A stretch of 64,000 nt of DNA, taken from assembly GCF_021353295.2 (NCBI RefSeq), contig NZ_CP120635.1:124001-188000 (forward strand), read 5' to 3'. This DNA comes from Pseudodesulfovibrio thermohalotolerans. GTDB taxonomy: Bacteria > Desulfobacterota > Desulfovibrionia > Desulfovibrionales > Desulfovibrionaceae. Positions within the stretch are counted from its first letter, which is position 1. Every line of letters begins with the position of its first letter. Of the stretch, positions 35,464 to 44,341 are shown in pieces. A model generated the notes under the pieces. That model was not told the DNA's origin. It did not search any database and saw only the letters and a program-made list of their open reading frames with translations. The translations under genes were made by a program, and so were the position numbers.

Positions 35464-36491
35464 GGCTTCTCATCGACGTGAATCACCCCGGTCAGGTCCA
35501 TCTGTTCACTCCCTTGGCGCAAAGGATTATCGGCGAGGACGGGGCGGTGTTTATCACTGCGCGGGACAAGGATGTGACCCGCAAGCTGCTTGAGGCCGGG
35601 AAGCTTCCCTTCGCCATGTGCTCAACGCGTAAGGGCGGGATGGTTTCCCTGCTGTGGGAATTGCTCGTCAAGACCCGGGCGATAGTCAAGCGGGCGCGGG
35701 AGTTCAGGCCGGAGGCGATCGTCAGCCTCGGTTCCCCTCCGGCGGCGTGGGCTTCGAGGATACTCGGCGTGCCTCATATCGCCTTGGAGGACACGGAGCA
35801 TTCCACGGAGCAGGCTCTGCTCTATCTTCCGTTCACCCGGTATGTGTTGACCTCGACGGCTTTTCGACGGGACTTGGGGAAAAAGCAACTGCGCTACAAG
35901 GGCTTTCATGAACTCGCCTACCTTCATCCGAGCGTGTTTGCCCCGGATGAAGCGGTCATATCTTCGCTGGGGCTTTCCGCCACCCGCCCCTTCAGTGTTG
36001 CCCGTTTCGTTTCCTGGCAGGCAACGCACGATTTGGGACGCCGGGGCATGTCAAACAGCGAGAAAGTGGCCCTGGTGGACCGGCTGTCCTCCTTTGGCAA
36101 GGTCGTGCTGACCAGCGAGGCCCCGCTCTCCAGGGAACTGCGCTCCAAGTGCGTGGTTGTGCCTCCCGAAAGCATACATCACGTCCTGGCATTCGCCCGC
36201 CTGTACGTCGGGGAAGGGGCGACCATGGCCTCTGAATCCGCGATGCTGGGGGTGCCCGCAATCTATACCAACCCGTTGTCAGCGGGGACGCTTGAGGCGC
36301 AGGAACGCTATGGGCTGCTGTACAGGCAATCCGATTTCGGGTCGGCCTTGGAGCTGATCGACTTCGTCATGCATGAGGAGAACAACCAAAAGTACCAGGG
36401 CCTTCGGCGGGAAATGCTGTCCGACATGGACGATTTGACCAGTATCATCCATGACGCCACGCTGCGCGCCATACGGGAGAACGCCGGATGA
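35460..36491 (+). CDS. DUF354 protein (glycosyltransferase-like)
   Basis: This 343-residue protein starts MRLLIDVNHPGQVHLFTPL, typical of DUF354. The second half has FARLYVGEGATMASESAMLGVPAIYTNPLSAG, a GT-B-like nucleotide-binding segment with E..A/G motifs. DUF354 proteins are found in polysaccharide loci and are thought to be GT-B-type enzymes; this is inference. It overlaps both neighbours by 4 nt. Confidence 0.85.
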   Translation: MRLLIDVNHPGQVHLFTPLAQRIIGEDGAVFITARDKDVTRKLLEAGKLPFAMCSTRKGGMVSLLWELLVKTRAIVKRAREFRPEAIVSLGSPPAAWASRILGVPHIALEDTEHSTEQALLYLPFTRYVLTSTAFRRDLGKKQLRYKGFHELAYLHPSVFAPDEAVISSLGLSATRPFSVARFVSWQATHDLGRRGMSNSEKVALVDRLSSFGKVVLTSEAPLSRELRSKCVVVPPESIHHVLAFARLYVGEGATMASESAMLGVPAIYTNPLSAGTLEAQERYGLLYRQSDFGSALELIDFVMHEENNQKYQGLRREMLSDMDDLTSIIHDATLRAIRENAG

Positions 36492-37345
36492 CCGCATGGC
36501 CAGACAACGCTCCCTACGCCCTGTGCCTCACGCATGACGTGGACCATGTGACGCGCTGTCTTTATCAGCGGCTCTGGCGTGGCGCCCGGTGCGGCCCGGC
36601 CGTGGCCCTTAGGGAATTCCGTGACGCGGCAGCGACCTTGGGGAGGCGAAGCTCGGCCTGGAATTTTGAGCGGCTAGCCGAGCTGGAAGAGGCGTACCAG
36701 GTGCGCTCCACCTTCCTGTTCCTGGATGAGACCGCTAAGGGGTTCGGCCCCAAGTATTGGGGGCGGTACCGCTTCGCCGACCCGTCGGTCGCCTCCGTGA
36801 TCCGGGAGCTCGACGCCGGGGGCTGGGAAATAGGATTGCATGGCTCGCTTTTCTCCTACAACTCCCCGGCATTGCTGGAACAGGAAAAAGATCGGCTGGA
36901 GCGGATCGTGGGGCATCCCGTGGTCAGCGGCAGGCAGCACTATCTTCGCCTGGAGGAAGGCGTCACGTTTGCTCTGTATGACCGGGTGGGGCTTACGGTT
37001 GATTCGACGCGGGGCTATTCGCATAAACCGTATGACGGGCGATACGGCGTCATGCCGTATACCCTTGAGGGAAGCGGGGTGGTCGAGCTGCCGATCACCC
37101 TGATGGATACCATCGGGCTTGAAAACCCGGCGATCCGCAAACGGAGTGAAGAGGTTGTTGCAGATATAGCCGGGCGGGGTGGGGTCGTCACCTTGGATTG
37201 GCATCAATGCGTTTGCAACGCCACGCTGTTTCCCGAGCGGCTGGGATTTTACAAGGACGTTTTGTGCGAGGCGCGTCGGCAAGGAGCTTGGATAAGCACC
37301 ATGGGCAAGATAGCGTCGCATTGGAGGAAGGGGGATTTGTCATGA
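36488..37345 (+). CDS. polysaccharide-deacetylase-like protein
   Basis: This 285-residue protein has LCLTHDVDHVTRCL (NodB metal site, HDVDH), FLFLDETAKGF, GWEIGLHGSLF (HxxS/G) and VTLDWHQCVC at the C-terminus. The second half of the His/Asp site differs from classic CE4 sequences, so activity is uncertain. It overlaps both neighbours by 4 nt. A second deacetylase-like gene is at 32.8 kb in the same locus. Confidence 0.8.
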   Translation: MTAWPDNAPYALCLTHDVDHVTRCLYQRLWRGARCGPAVALREFRDAAATLGRRSSAWNFERLAELEEAYQVRSTFLFLDETAKGFGPKYWGRYRFADPSVASVIRELDAGGWEIGLHGSLFSYNSPALLEQEKDRLERIVGHPVVSGRQHYLRLEEGVTFALYDRVGLTVDSTRGYSHKPYDGRYGVMPYTLEGSGVVELPITLMDTIGLENPAIRKRSEEVVADIAGRGGVVTLDWHQCVCNATLFPERLGFYKDVLCEARRQGAWISTMGKIASHWRKGDLS

Positions 37346-37920
37346 CTTCCGGAATCAGGAACGAAAGCTTGCATAAGTCCGTTCTCAGCCCCTGCCGCAT
37401 CGCCGCGGCCGGAAGTCTGCGGGGAAGAATTCTGGATTGCGGCGGCGGGCTGGGCGAATATCTCCCGTATTTCGTCGACAGCAGGCCCGTGGTCTTCGAT
37501 ATTTCTCTCCCGGCCCTTGCCGGTTTGCGCCATGGGGAAAAGGTGTGCGGCGACGGTAGCGCCTTGCCCTTCGCGGACAACAGTTTCGACGGTGTCTGGG
37601 CATGTGCCGTCGCCCAATACCTGCATCTGGATTCCTTCGTGGCGGAGTTGAAAAGAGTGACCCGTCCGGGCGGAAGAATCCTGCTGCTGGTCCCGAACGG
37701 GCGTTCTCCGTGGGATTGGTTGAAAAAGCTGGCGGGCATGGACGGCTGGTGGGATCAGGAAAATATCGTAACCCAATACTCCGTGGACGAGTTGGCGGCG
37801 TATGGCAAGGTCACCGGGGAAATACGGTTCTTGCCCATGGAACGGCTGTTCCGCAGGTTCCCCCGGCTTTGCCACACGTTGTTGTTGGAGATTGGAATCC
37901 AGGATGGGGAAAATGCGTAA
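37342..37920 (+). CDS. class I SAM-dependent methyltransferase
   Basis: This 192-residue protein has LDCGGGLGEYLP (motif I), VVFDISLPALAG, GDGSALPFADNSFDGVWACAVAQYLH and VTRPGGRILLLVPNG, the Methyltransf_11 pattern. ATG 37342 was chosen; GGAGGAAGGGG lies upstream and the start overlaps the preceding stop by 4 nt. The acceptor is unknown, possibly the glycan or a lipid-linked sugar. Confidence 0.9.
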   Translation: MTSGIRNESLHKSVLSPCRIAAAGSLRGRILDCGGGLGEYLPYFVDSRPVVFDISLPALAGLRHGEKVCGDGSALPFADNSFDGVWACAVAQYLHLDSFVAELKRVTRPGGRILLLVPNGRSPWDWLKKLAGMDGWWDQENIVTQYSVDELAAYGKVTGEIRFLPMERLFRRFPRLCHTLLLEIGIQDGENA

Positions 37921-39148
37921 GGACAATCGGGAAATCGTGCTTTGCGGCGCCTGCATGTCGGGCAATATCGGCGGACCGGCCCTGTATATTTCCTTTGCCG
38001 AGGAGGCGCAAAAACATCTTCCCGGCGTTCGGTTCACCGTTTTGTCCAAGTACCCGCAGGGCGATGAGGCCTTCTGCCGGGAGCGCGGCTGGGAGATGAA
38101 AAATATGCGGACCGTGCGCCAACTGCTCCCCGGAGTGCCCATCGGCCTCGCGGGATGGCTGCTCCGGCTGATGAAGCTGCCCTACCGCTGGGTGTTTCGC
38201 GGCGATTTCGCGCCCTACGCGACGGGAGACGTGCTCGTCGACATGTCCGGGATTTCCTTTACGGATTACCGTCCCGGCTTGGGGCTGCTCATCAATTGCC
38301 TCTGGTTCGTTCCCGCGCTGGGCGCGGGGATACCGATTGTCAAAGCCTCCCAGGCGATGGGACCGTTCGAAACGGGCTATATCCGTCGCGTTTCGAAATT
38401 CTTTCTGTCCCGTATGCGCCTGCTGATAGCCAGGGGCGCGGCCAGCGAATCGTATGTGAAAGAGCTTCTGCCCGGCCGGGACGTCAGGCAACTGCCGGAT
38501 TCCGCCTTTGGGCTGGCCCCCGCGGAACACGCGGAAGTGCGGGCGCTGCTCGCGCGGATAGGTTTGCCCGAGGACGCCAGGTACTGCATATTGGGCCCGA
38601 GCCACATCGTGAACAGCTACATAGACGCCTCCGAAAGGAATCTCTACGTCGAAAGTCTTGTCCAGGCCGCTAAATGGGTCTTGGAAAAGGAGGGCATACA
38701 CGTCGTCCTGCTGTCGCACGAACTAAAGAACGACGCTGAGGATGACTATGCCGTGTGTGAAGCCGTGGCGGCGGCCCTGGCCGATTCGTCGCGCTGCCAC
38801 CTGGTGCCGCCCGTGAGTGATCCGAAGCTCGCCAAGGGCATATGCGCCGGGGCGGAGATCGCCGTGGGCTCCCGTTTCCATTTTCTGGTGGCGACCTTGT
38901 CGTCGGGCGTTCCTTCCCTGGCCATAGCCTGGAGCCACAAGTATCACGAGATGATGCGGATGGTGGGACAGGAAGACATGGTCATTTCCCATGAGAGCAT
39001 GTCCCGGGACGGCCTGGCGCATTCGGTCGCGCAACTGTGGGAGCAGCGCGAAGTCCGCCGGAAGGCGATCGGGGAACGCCTTCCCGAGGTCATCGGCAAG
39101 GCCAGGATGAACGCCGTGTTGGTCGCGGAACTGCTGGGGTCGCTTTGA
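37913..39148 (+). CDS. polysaccharide pyruvyltransferase family protein
   Basis: This 411-residue protein has VLCGACMSGNIGGPALY, IPIVKASQAMGPF and ASESYVKELLPG; its C-terminal half has VGSRFHFLVATLSSGVPSLAIAWSHKY, the signature SRxH-type site of CsaB/pyruvyltransferases. ATG 37913 was chosen because AGGA precedes at the right distance, and it overlaps the preceding stop by 8 nt. It would add pyruvate ketals to a surface polymer. Confidence 0.88.
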   Translation: MRKDNREIVLCGACMSGNIGGPALYISFAEEAQKHLPGVRFTVLSKYPQGDEAFCRERGWEMKNMRTVRQLLPGVPIGLAGWLLRLMKLPYRWVFRGDFAPYATGDVLVDMSGISFTDYRPGLGLLINCLWFVPALGAGIPIVKASQAMGPFETGYIRRVSKFFLSRMRLLIARGAASESYVKELLPGRDVRQLPDSAFGLAPAEHAEVRALLARIGLPEDARYCILGPSHIVNSYIDASERNLYVESLVQAAKWVLEKEGIHVVLLSHELKNDAEDDYAVCEAVAAALADSSRCHLVPPVSDPKLAKGICAGAEIAVGSRFHFLVATLSSGVPSLAIAWSHKYHEMMRMVGQEDMVISHESMSRDGLAHSVAQLWEQREVRRKAIGERLPEVIGKARMNAVLVAELLGSL

Positions 39149-39167
39149 CGCGCAAGGAGTGTGTGCG

Positions 39168-39459
39168 GTGTTTTCGATAAAAAGAGCTATCAAGTCTGCG
39201 CTGGGCATGGGAGAGACGCATCGGGAGCGCGGTGTGGCCTTTTGTCCATGCGCGCCTGAACCCGTATCAAGGCGCAAAGGACGCCCTGCAATACGCCTAT
39301 CCTCGTATTGCGCTGGCGGCGGGCCATTTTATTGAGGAGTACGGGCTTGTTTCATGCCTCGGCGTCAAAGAAGCCGCTGACGAATTTGGCGAGTACAATG
39401 CGTGTAGGATCATTTCCTTACCGTCAGGACAGGGGGTCATCATAAAAAATGAATATTAA
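39168..39459 (+). pseudogene. small open stretch, possibly a frameshifted remnant
   Basis: A GTG at 39168 with AAGGAG upstream opens a frame (MFSIKRAIKSALGMG) that stops after about 55 codons. A different frame, open from 39181, reads through GTG 39232 as WPFVHARLNPYQGAKDALQ and ends YNACRIISLPSGQGVIIKNEY at 39459, overlapping the FrhB-like start by 11 nt. Either a small gene starts in the second frame, or one frameshift near 39200-39230 joins the two. I do not recognise the product. The call is therefore uncertain. Confidence 0.4.
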
Positions 39460-40627
39460 TGCCCAAGGTAAGCGCGCGTGTTGCGGTTGTATGGTCTGCG
39501 CCATCGTGTGCCCCACATCGTGCATATCGATCCAAAGGGATCAAGACGGCTATCCCGTAGCCGTCGCTGACGGCGATTTTTGCGTTGATTGCGGCAAGTG
39601 CGTCGACGTTTGCTATAAGTTTCAGGAGCGCTCGACGCCGCCCCCCGCATTGAAAAGTTATGTCGGGTACAACTTGGACGAATCGATCAGGTTTTCCAGT
39701 TCCTCCGGAGGCGTCGCCAGCGCTTTGGTCCTGACCGCGCTGGAGGAAGGCTACACCGTTGTCGGCGCGGAAATGAATTATGACACGATGCGGGTCGAGC
39801 ACGTGTTTATCACGGACTCGGGCGAGATCGGACGCATCATGGGATCAAAGTATTTCCCCAGCTACACGCTGGACGCGTTCTCGGCTTTGCAGGATGTCGA
39901 CAAGGCGTTGGTCATCGCAACCCCATGCCAGATCAGTGCGCTGCGAAAGGCTTACAAGAGCAAGAATTTCGTCTACGCGGATCTGAAATGCTTCGGGCCG
40001 ATGGGATATTTGGCTTTGGAGAAGTATGTGCGGTATCTTGAAGGGATCAATCCGTCCGGGATAAAGTCCCTCAACTTCCGGGGCAAGGATATCAGCTGGA
40101 AGGCGTGGGGGCCCAGAGTCGAGTTCAAGGACGGGGGCGTCTACGCGAAAACGAGCTATAAGGACCTGCTCGGTCGCATATTCAACGTCTACGGCTGTGT
40201 GCACCAGACATGCCATTCCTGCGTGTATTTCAAGAATGCCTCCGAAGCCGACATCAGGCTCGAAGATGCGTGGCACAAGATGACCCTGGTTACCAGCGAC
40301 AGTTGGAAGCGTGGTTTGTCGCAAATCACCGCGTTTACGGAAAAGGGCCTTGATTTCGTCTCAAAAGCCTCTTCTCGGCTGAAATTGGCGGAAACGACGC
40401 CTTCCGTCGTCATCGCGAAGCGGAAAACCGCACCGGAAAAGTTGCTGGCGATGTTTCGCGACAAGGATGTTTCTCTCCAGGAAATAGCGAGAGAATACGA
40501 TCGCTCCCAACCCGTCAAAAGAAGGGTGATGAACAGGCTTGAATACTATCTGACGTTGAATCGGCCACTTTATCTCTTGGTCTACAGGGCCTTCCATCTG
40601 TTGAAGAGAATGAAGGTCTTTCATTGA
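39449..40627 (+). CDS. FrhB-like Fe-S protein (coenzyme F420 hydrogenase beta family)
   Basis: This 392-residue protein has two N-terminal ferredoxin clusters (CCGCMVCAIVCPTSCI and CVDCGKCVDVC) and an FrhB domain: SSGGVASALVLTALEEGY, GSKYFPSYT, ATPCQISALRKAY and YADLKCFGPMG, then CHSCVYFKNASEADIRLEDAW. Homologues lie beside polysaccharide pyruvyltransferases in many polysaccharide loci and may reduce sugar or polyprenyl substrates. Its start overlaps the small upstream frame by 11 nt. Confidence 0.85.
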   Translation: MNINAQGKRACCGCMVCAIVCPTSCISIQRDQDGYPVAVADGDFCVDCGKCVDVCYKFQERSTPPPALKSYVGYNLDESIRFSSSSGGVASALVLTALEEGYTVVGAEMNYDTMRVEHVFITDSGEIGRIMGSKYFPSYTLDAFSALQDVDKALVIATPCQISALRKAYKSKNFVYADLKCFGPMGYLALEKYVRYLEGINPSGIKSLNFRGKDISWKAWGPRVEFKDGGVYAKTSYKDLLGRIFNVYGCVHQTCHSCVYFKNASEADIRLEDAWHKMTLVTSDSWKRGLSQITAFTEKGLDFVSKASSRLKLAETTPSVVIAKRKTAPEKLLAMFRDKDVSLQEIAREYDRSQPVKRRVMNRLEYYLTLNRPLYLLVYRAFHLLKRMKVFH

Positions 40628-40650
40628 GCCGGTCGCAACCCGGTTCTGTC

Positions 40651-42642
40651 ATGGAAAAGATCAATCGCATGGCGTCCGCTCATGGCGGATGCACCAATGT
40701 ATTGAGGGCTGAGCACGTTAGAAAGCTTATGAATCCCAAAGTGAATTGCTATTTCTTTATCGGCTATATGACGCTGCTGGCCGCGAACTTCGGAGCCGTC
40801 CTGAGTTCCCTGTCGGCGACGTTGCACATTTCCTCCGTCGTCCTGTTCCTCGTCGGCGCGGCGTTGACGCCCACAGTGCTGGGCTTTTGGACGCTGCTCC
40901 TCACCGAAATCCGCCCGAAGTGGACGCCGTGGCTGTTGACCGCCGTTCCGCTTCTGGTCGCGGGACTTTGGGGAGGGGGACGGCTCTATGCAGGTGTTGT
41001 TCATTTTCAGATGCCGAGGTTGACCTTCGGCGATTACGCGGGGCTCTGCGCCGTGGGCATCGTCTTCCTCCTCGGATGCCGGATGTTCTTTGCCTACGCA
41101 AGGACCAACAATATCCATCATGACGCGAATGCGTACATGGATATGGCCATATACATCAGTGAAAATCGCGAGGTGCGGTCGCTCTGCAATCTCACCTCGA
41201 TATTCCCGAACTTTGTGAGCGAGCCCCATGGCGCATCGTATCCGGCCTATCTCGCGTTTGCCCAGAATTTCATGACGGAAGGGACTATGTTAGAGAGGCA
41301 ATGCACCATCAACAGCGCATTGCAACTCAACAATATATTTTATTTTCTTTCGGCGTTTGCGGCCGGACTCGTCATCTCGGGGTCGGTCTGGGCCGCTTGC
41401 GGAGTGGCCATGCTGGCCTTTGTCCCGCGCAGCTTCCACTACGCGGTCCAGTCGTTTAGCCGGGACGCCTACCGCCTCAACATGGCCGCCTGCCTGCTGG
41501 TTTTTCTCGCGAGCGCGCCCACGCTCATGGCCGTGGACAATGCCGTTCCTTATGTGATCGCCCTGTTTGTTTTTTGCTACCTTGTGGGCGACGCTCATGC
41601 GTTGAACGTGCTGCTCCTGGGCTGTGCCGCTCTGGGGTGGATCGTTACGCTTGTCTTCAGCGGGGACTCTCTCGCCTCCACGCCCATGCTTGTGCTGGCT
41701 TCCTTGAGCTGTGGAGCGGGAATGCTCCTGTCGTTGAGGAAGTACATCCATGCATATCTGAAGACCGGGCAGTTCATGGGCAATATATGGCGCAGATGCG
41801 CCTTCAAGGGAACGCCGCATGAAACGTACATGAAAACAGCCTTCAATTGCCGCCTGCCTTCCGATTCGACCAGTTGGAAAAGGAAGCTGTTCCATGTGTT
41901 CAAGGGAAATCTGCCGATGACCGCACTGGGCGTCCTCGCCTCTGCCGGCATCTGCGCCTTTTCCCTCCATCACGCCGTTCCTTTCGGAGTCATGTTCACG
42001 GCGGCGACTTCCTTGATCCTGTTGTTGCCGTTCACCGGTGTCCTGGACATCGGGCCATACCAGTTCTCCGATTTCTTCGTTTCCAACATCCGGTATCCCC
42101 TCCACTGGTACCCCATAGCCATGATAACGGCTTTCTCGGCCGCCTCCCTGCTGACGCCTCCCGGCAATGGGCCGGTCTTGCGGGAGGGCGTTGCCGCGCT
42201 TGTCGTGATTTTGGCGTTTTGGACGGCGATGAGGGCGTTCAAGCGATGGGGGGCGCTCTTTTGCGATTTCAAGGATCCCTTTTCAAAGGGAATGAAACTG
42301 TTTGAAGGGATGGAGAAGGATGCTCCTTGGGACGGCTCCATCGCGGTTTCGAATACCGGCTTCCCCTCTCCGTTCCTGTCGCATCGGGTCGCGTACCTCT
42401 TTTCGGAAGCGTATTTCCCATTGCTTCGAGCCGATACCATAGAGCATGTGGAGACGTTGATACGGGAAAACAACATCTCTTTTTTTGTTTTTTGGAAATT
42501 TGATATCGAGCAGTTTAAACTGAAGGCGATACCCTTGTACCAGGCGTTGCAGCGCAACCATGTCGAAGTGTACCAGGACCGCGACTATGAGATTTGGGGT
42601 GAACTCAGGCAGCAGGAAGAGGCTGGCCCCCCGGCGGGATGA
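40651..42642 (+). CDS. large polytopic membrane protein (PMT/GT39-like)
   Basis: This protein of about 660 residues has about a dozen hydrophobic segments (for example NCYFFIGYMTLLAANFGAVL, VVLFLVGAALTPTVLGFW, LLLGCAALGWIVTLVF) and a soluble C-terminal part. The early DANAYMDMAIYI segment resembles the acidic loop of PMT/GT39-type glycosyltransferases using lipid-linked sugars. The exact start is uncertain: TTG 40624, ATG 40651 or ATG 40729 are possible. Similar multi-pass proteins are often at the end of O-antigen loci. Confidence 0.7.
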   Translation: MEKINRMASAHGGCTNVLRAEHVRKLMNPKVNCYFFIGYMTLLAANFGAVLSSLSATLHISSVVLFLVGAALTPTVLGFWTLLLTEIRPKWTPWLLTAVPLLVAGLWGGGRLYAGVVHFQMPRLTFGDYAGLCAVGIVFLLGCRMFFAYARTNNIHHDANAYMDMAIYISENREVRSLCNLTSIFPNFVSEPHGASYPAYLAFAQNFMTEGTMLERQCTINSALQLNNIFYFLSAFAAGLVISGSVWAACGVAMLAFVPRSFHYAVQSFSRDAYRLNMAACLLVFLASAPTLMAVDNAVPYVIALFVFCYLVGDAHALNVLLLGCAALGWIVTLVFSGDSLASTPMLVLASLSCGAGMLLSLRKYIHAYLKTGQFMGNIWRRCAFKGTPHETYMKTAFNCRLPSDSTSWKRKLFHVFKGNLPMTALGVLASAGICAFSLHHAVPFGVMFTAATSLILLLPFTGVLDIGPYQFSDFFVSNIRYPLHWYPIAMITAFSAASLLTPPGNGPVLREGVAALVVILAFWTAMRAFKRWGALFCDFKDPFSKGMKLFEGMEKDAPWDGSIAVSNTGFPSPFLSHRVAYLFSEAYFPLLRADTIEHVETLIRENNISFFVFWKFDIEQFKLKAIPLYQALQRNHVEVYQDRDYEIWGELRQQEEAGPPAG

Positions 42643-42665
42643 CACAGCCTCGCCCGGCGGGGCGG

Positions 42666-43466
42666 TTATAGTTGATTCCCGCCGTTTTCCCGGTTTTTGA
42701 TGAGCAGGGCCTCAAGGGTGGAAATGTTGATGACCGTCTCCCGGCTCATCTGGAAAACGGGTAGCCGGAGCAGCAGGTTTTCCTTGGCCCCTCCGGATTC
42801 GGGGCACGGCACTGGGTGCATTTCGGGCATGGTTCCGTCCATGTTGTCCATGCTCCGGAGCGAGATTCCGTAAAGCGCACCGTCGTATCGGTACAGGGGG
42901 TCCAGGTGTTGGGAACCCGTGGGCCGGTCGCCTGTTTGTTTGCCCACGGCCTCCCATAGCTCCGGGCAGACTGTGCTCAGGGGTTGGACGAAGTTCGTGC
43001 CGCTGCGGGGATGACGCACCGCGGTCCTGGAAAAGAAGCGCCGGTCCGCCACCCTGAGATTCCACATGGGATGCACCGTGGAGGTGCATTGGATAGTGGA
43101 GACGATCAGCGGCTCGCCGCGTCCCTGCACGGCCTCATGAAAATGGTGCACCCGAGAGCGGAAAAGGGCCCCCTGGCCCGGGCGCAGGACGAGCACGCGG
43201 TCCGTGTCGTCCGAATCGGCCGTGAGGGCGCGCATGGCCTCGAATTCTGCGCGAAAGCGATCGCAGGGCCGGATGTCGTGGCAGGGGATGTCCTCGTCAT
43301 CCGGCAAATCCAGGGCGTGAGGCGTCAGAATCCCGCTCATTTCAAGCCCCGGGCATTGGGCCACGGCGTCACGGGCCACTTCGACAAGGTGCTTCAGAAT
43401 CACGGCCGAGGAGACAAGCTGCTGCTCCCGGATATCGTAGAAACCGAAGGAGAGGAACGCCTTCAT
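42666..43466 (-). CDS. degenerate CMP-sugar synthetase-like partner protein
   Basis: This 266-residue protein lacks the usual N-terminal RxGS/K nucleotide motif. Yet its middle and end resemble acylneuraminate cytidylyltransferases: RVLVLRPGQGALFRSR, STVHPMWNLRVADRRFF and LYRYDGALYGISL. The next gene downstream is a complete cytidylyltransferase; the two overlap by 4 nt (43463-43466). It may be a noncatalytic subunit or a specialised transferase. The function is not established. Confidence 0.6.
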   Translation of the reverse strand: MKAFLSFGFYDIREQQLVSSAVILKHLVEVARDAVAQCPGLEMSGILTPHALDLPDDEDIPCHDIRPCDRFRAEFEAMRALTADSDDTDRVLVLRPGQGALFRSRVHHFHEAVQGRGEPLIVSTIQCTSTVHPMWNLRVADRRFFSRTAVRHPRSGTNFVQPLSTVCPELWEAVGKQTGDRPTGSQHLDPLYRYDGALYGISLRSMDNMDGTMPEMHPVPCPESGGAKENLLLRLPVFQMSRETVINISTLEALLIKNRENGGNQL

Positions 43467-44233
43467 ATGGACACCCCGAAATCGTAGAGTTCATGTTCAA
43501 TGATGTATTCGGCCAGCGCAAAATCCTCGTCCTCGTCGATGTCGATGAGCTCGACGGGGTTGTCGATGAGCTCATAGTGGAGCCAGCGCATTTCCCGGTT
43601 GAGGACTCTCGCCCCGACGAAATTTCCAAGGAGTCGGCAATACAGGTTGAGTTCGTCCCGGCGTGTGCAGGGCGGCAGCTCGATCCTGTCGTTTTCCGTG
43701 AACAGCCTGTTGAGGTCCACATCCGGCATGACGGCGGTGGAGCAGCAGCCCGCCTTGCGGGTCATCTCGACGTAGCGAGTCATGGTTTTGACGTTGCGGA
43801 AGAGCGAGGTGGGATACAGATCGATAAAGACCCCGAGAGGATATCCCTCGGTGAGCAGGAAGTGCTTTGCGTAATAGGAGGCCAGGCCCGGTGACGCGTC
43901 GTCGCTGGCCAGTTCCGCAGGGCGGATGAAGGGCGCCTCGGCGCCGTACTGTTCGGCTATCCTGGCGTATTCCCGGCTGTCCGTATTGACGATGACACGA
44001 TCGACCGGCAACGCTTTGGCGATGGCGATGGTGTAGGCGATGAGGGGGACGCCGCATATTTCCCGGATGTTCTTGTGGGCGATGCGGGTGGAGCCTGCCC
44101 GGGCGGGGATGTGCACCACGGTCTTGTCGTGGGGGCCGGACATGTATTCCCCGTACTGCTCCGCCCTGATCCGATCGTGTTTGAAATATGTCTGTGAGAT
44201 GTGGCGTTGCGAGTCCTCGAGTGTATATGCCAT
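43463..44233 (-). CDS. acylneuraminate cytidylyltransferase (CMP-sugar synthetase)
   Basis: This 256-residue enzyme activates a nonulosonic acid as CMP-sugar. Signature motifs are VVHIPARAGSTRIAHKNIRE (nucleotide site), VIVNTDSREYARIAEQYGAE, RPAELASDD, YPTSLFRN and the C-terminal NPVELIDIDEDEDF. An N-terminal extension of about 35 residues precedes the catalytic fold. Donor could be pseudaminic or legionaminic acid, supplying the MAF transferase. The second, degenerate homologue follows with a 4-nt overlap. Confidence 0.9.
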   Translation of the reverse strand: MAYTLEDSQRHISQTYFKHDRIRAEQYGEYMSGPHDKTVVHIPARAGSTRIAHKNIREICGVPLIAYTIAIAKALPVDRVIVNTDSREYARIAEQYGAEAPFIRPAELASDDASPGLASYYAKHFLLTEGYPLGVFIDLYPTSLFRNVKTMTRYVEMTRKAGCCSTAVMPDVDLNRLFTENDRIELPPCTRRDELNLYCRLLGNFVGARVLNREMRWLHYELIDNPVELIDIDEDEDFALAEYIIEHELYDFGVSI

Positions 44234-44341
44234 GAGGAATTGCTCCTTGTCTTTGTTCGTTGCCCGGCCGCCGTCAGCTCAAGAATAAAGTGATGCCGCG
44301 CGCGTTAGCGAAACCGGGCCGCGTCCCGCCGATGAAGCGGG

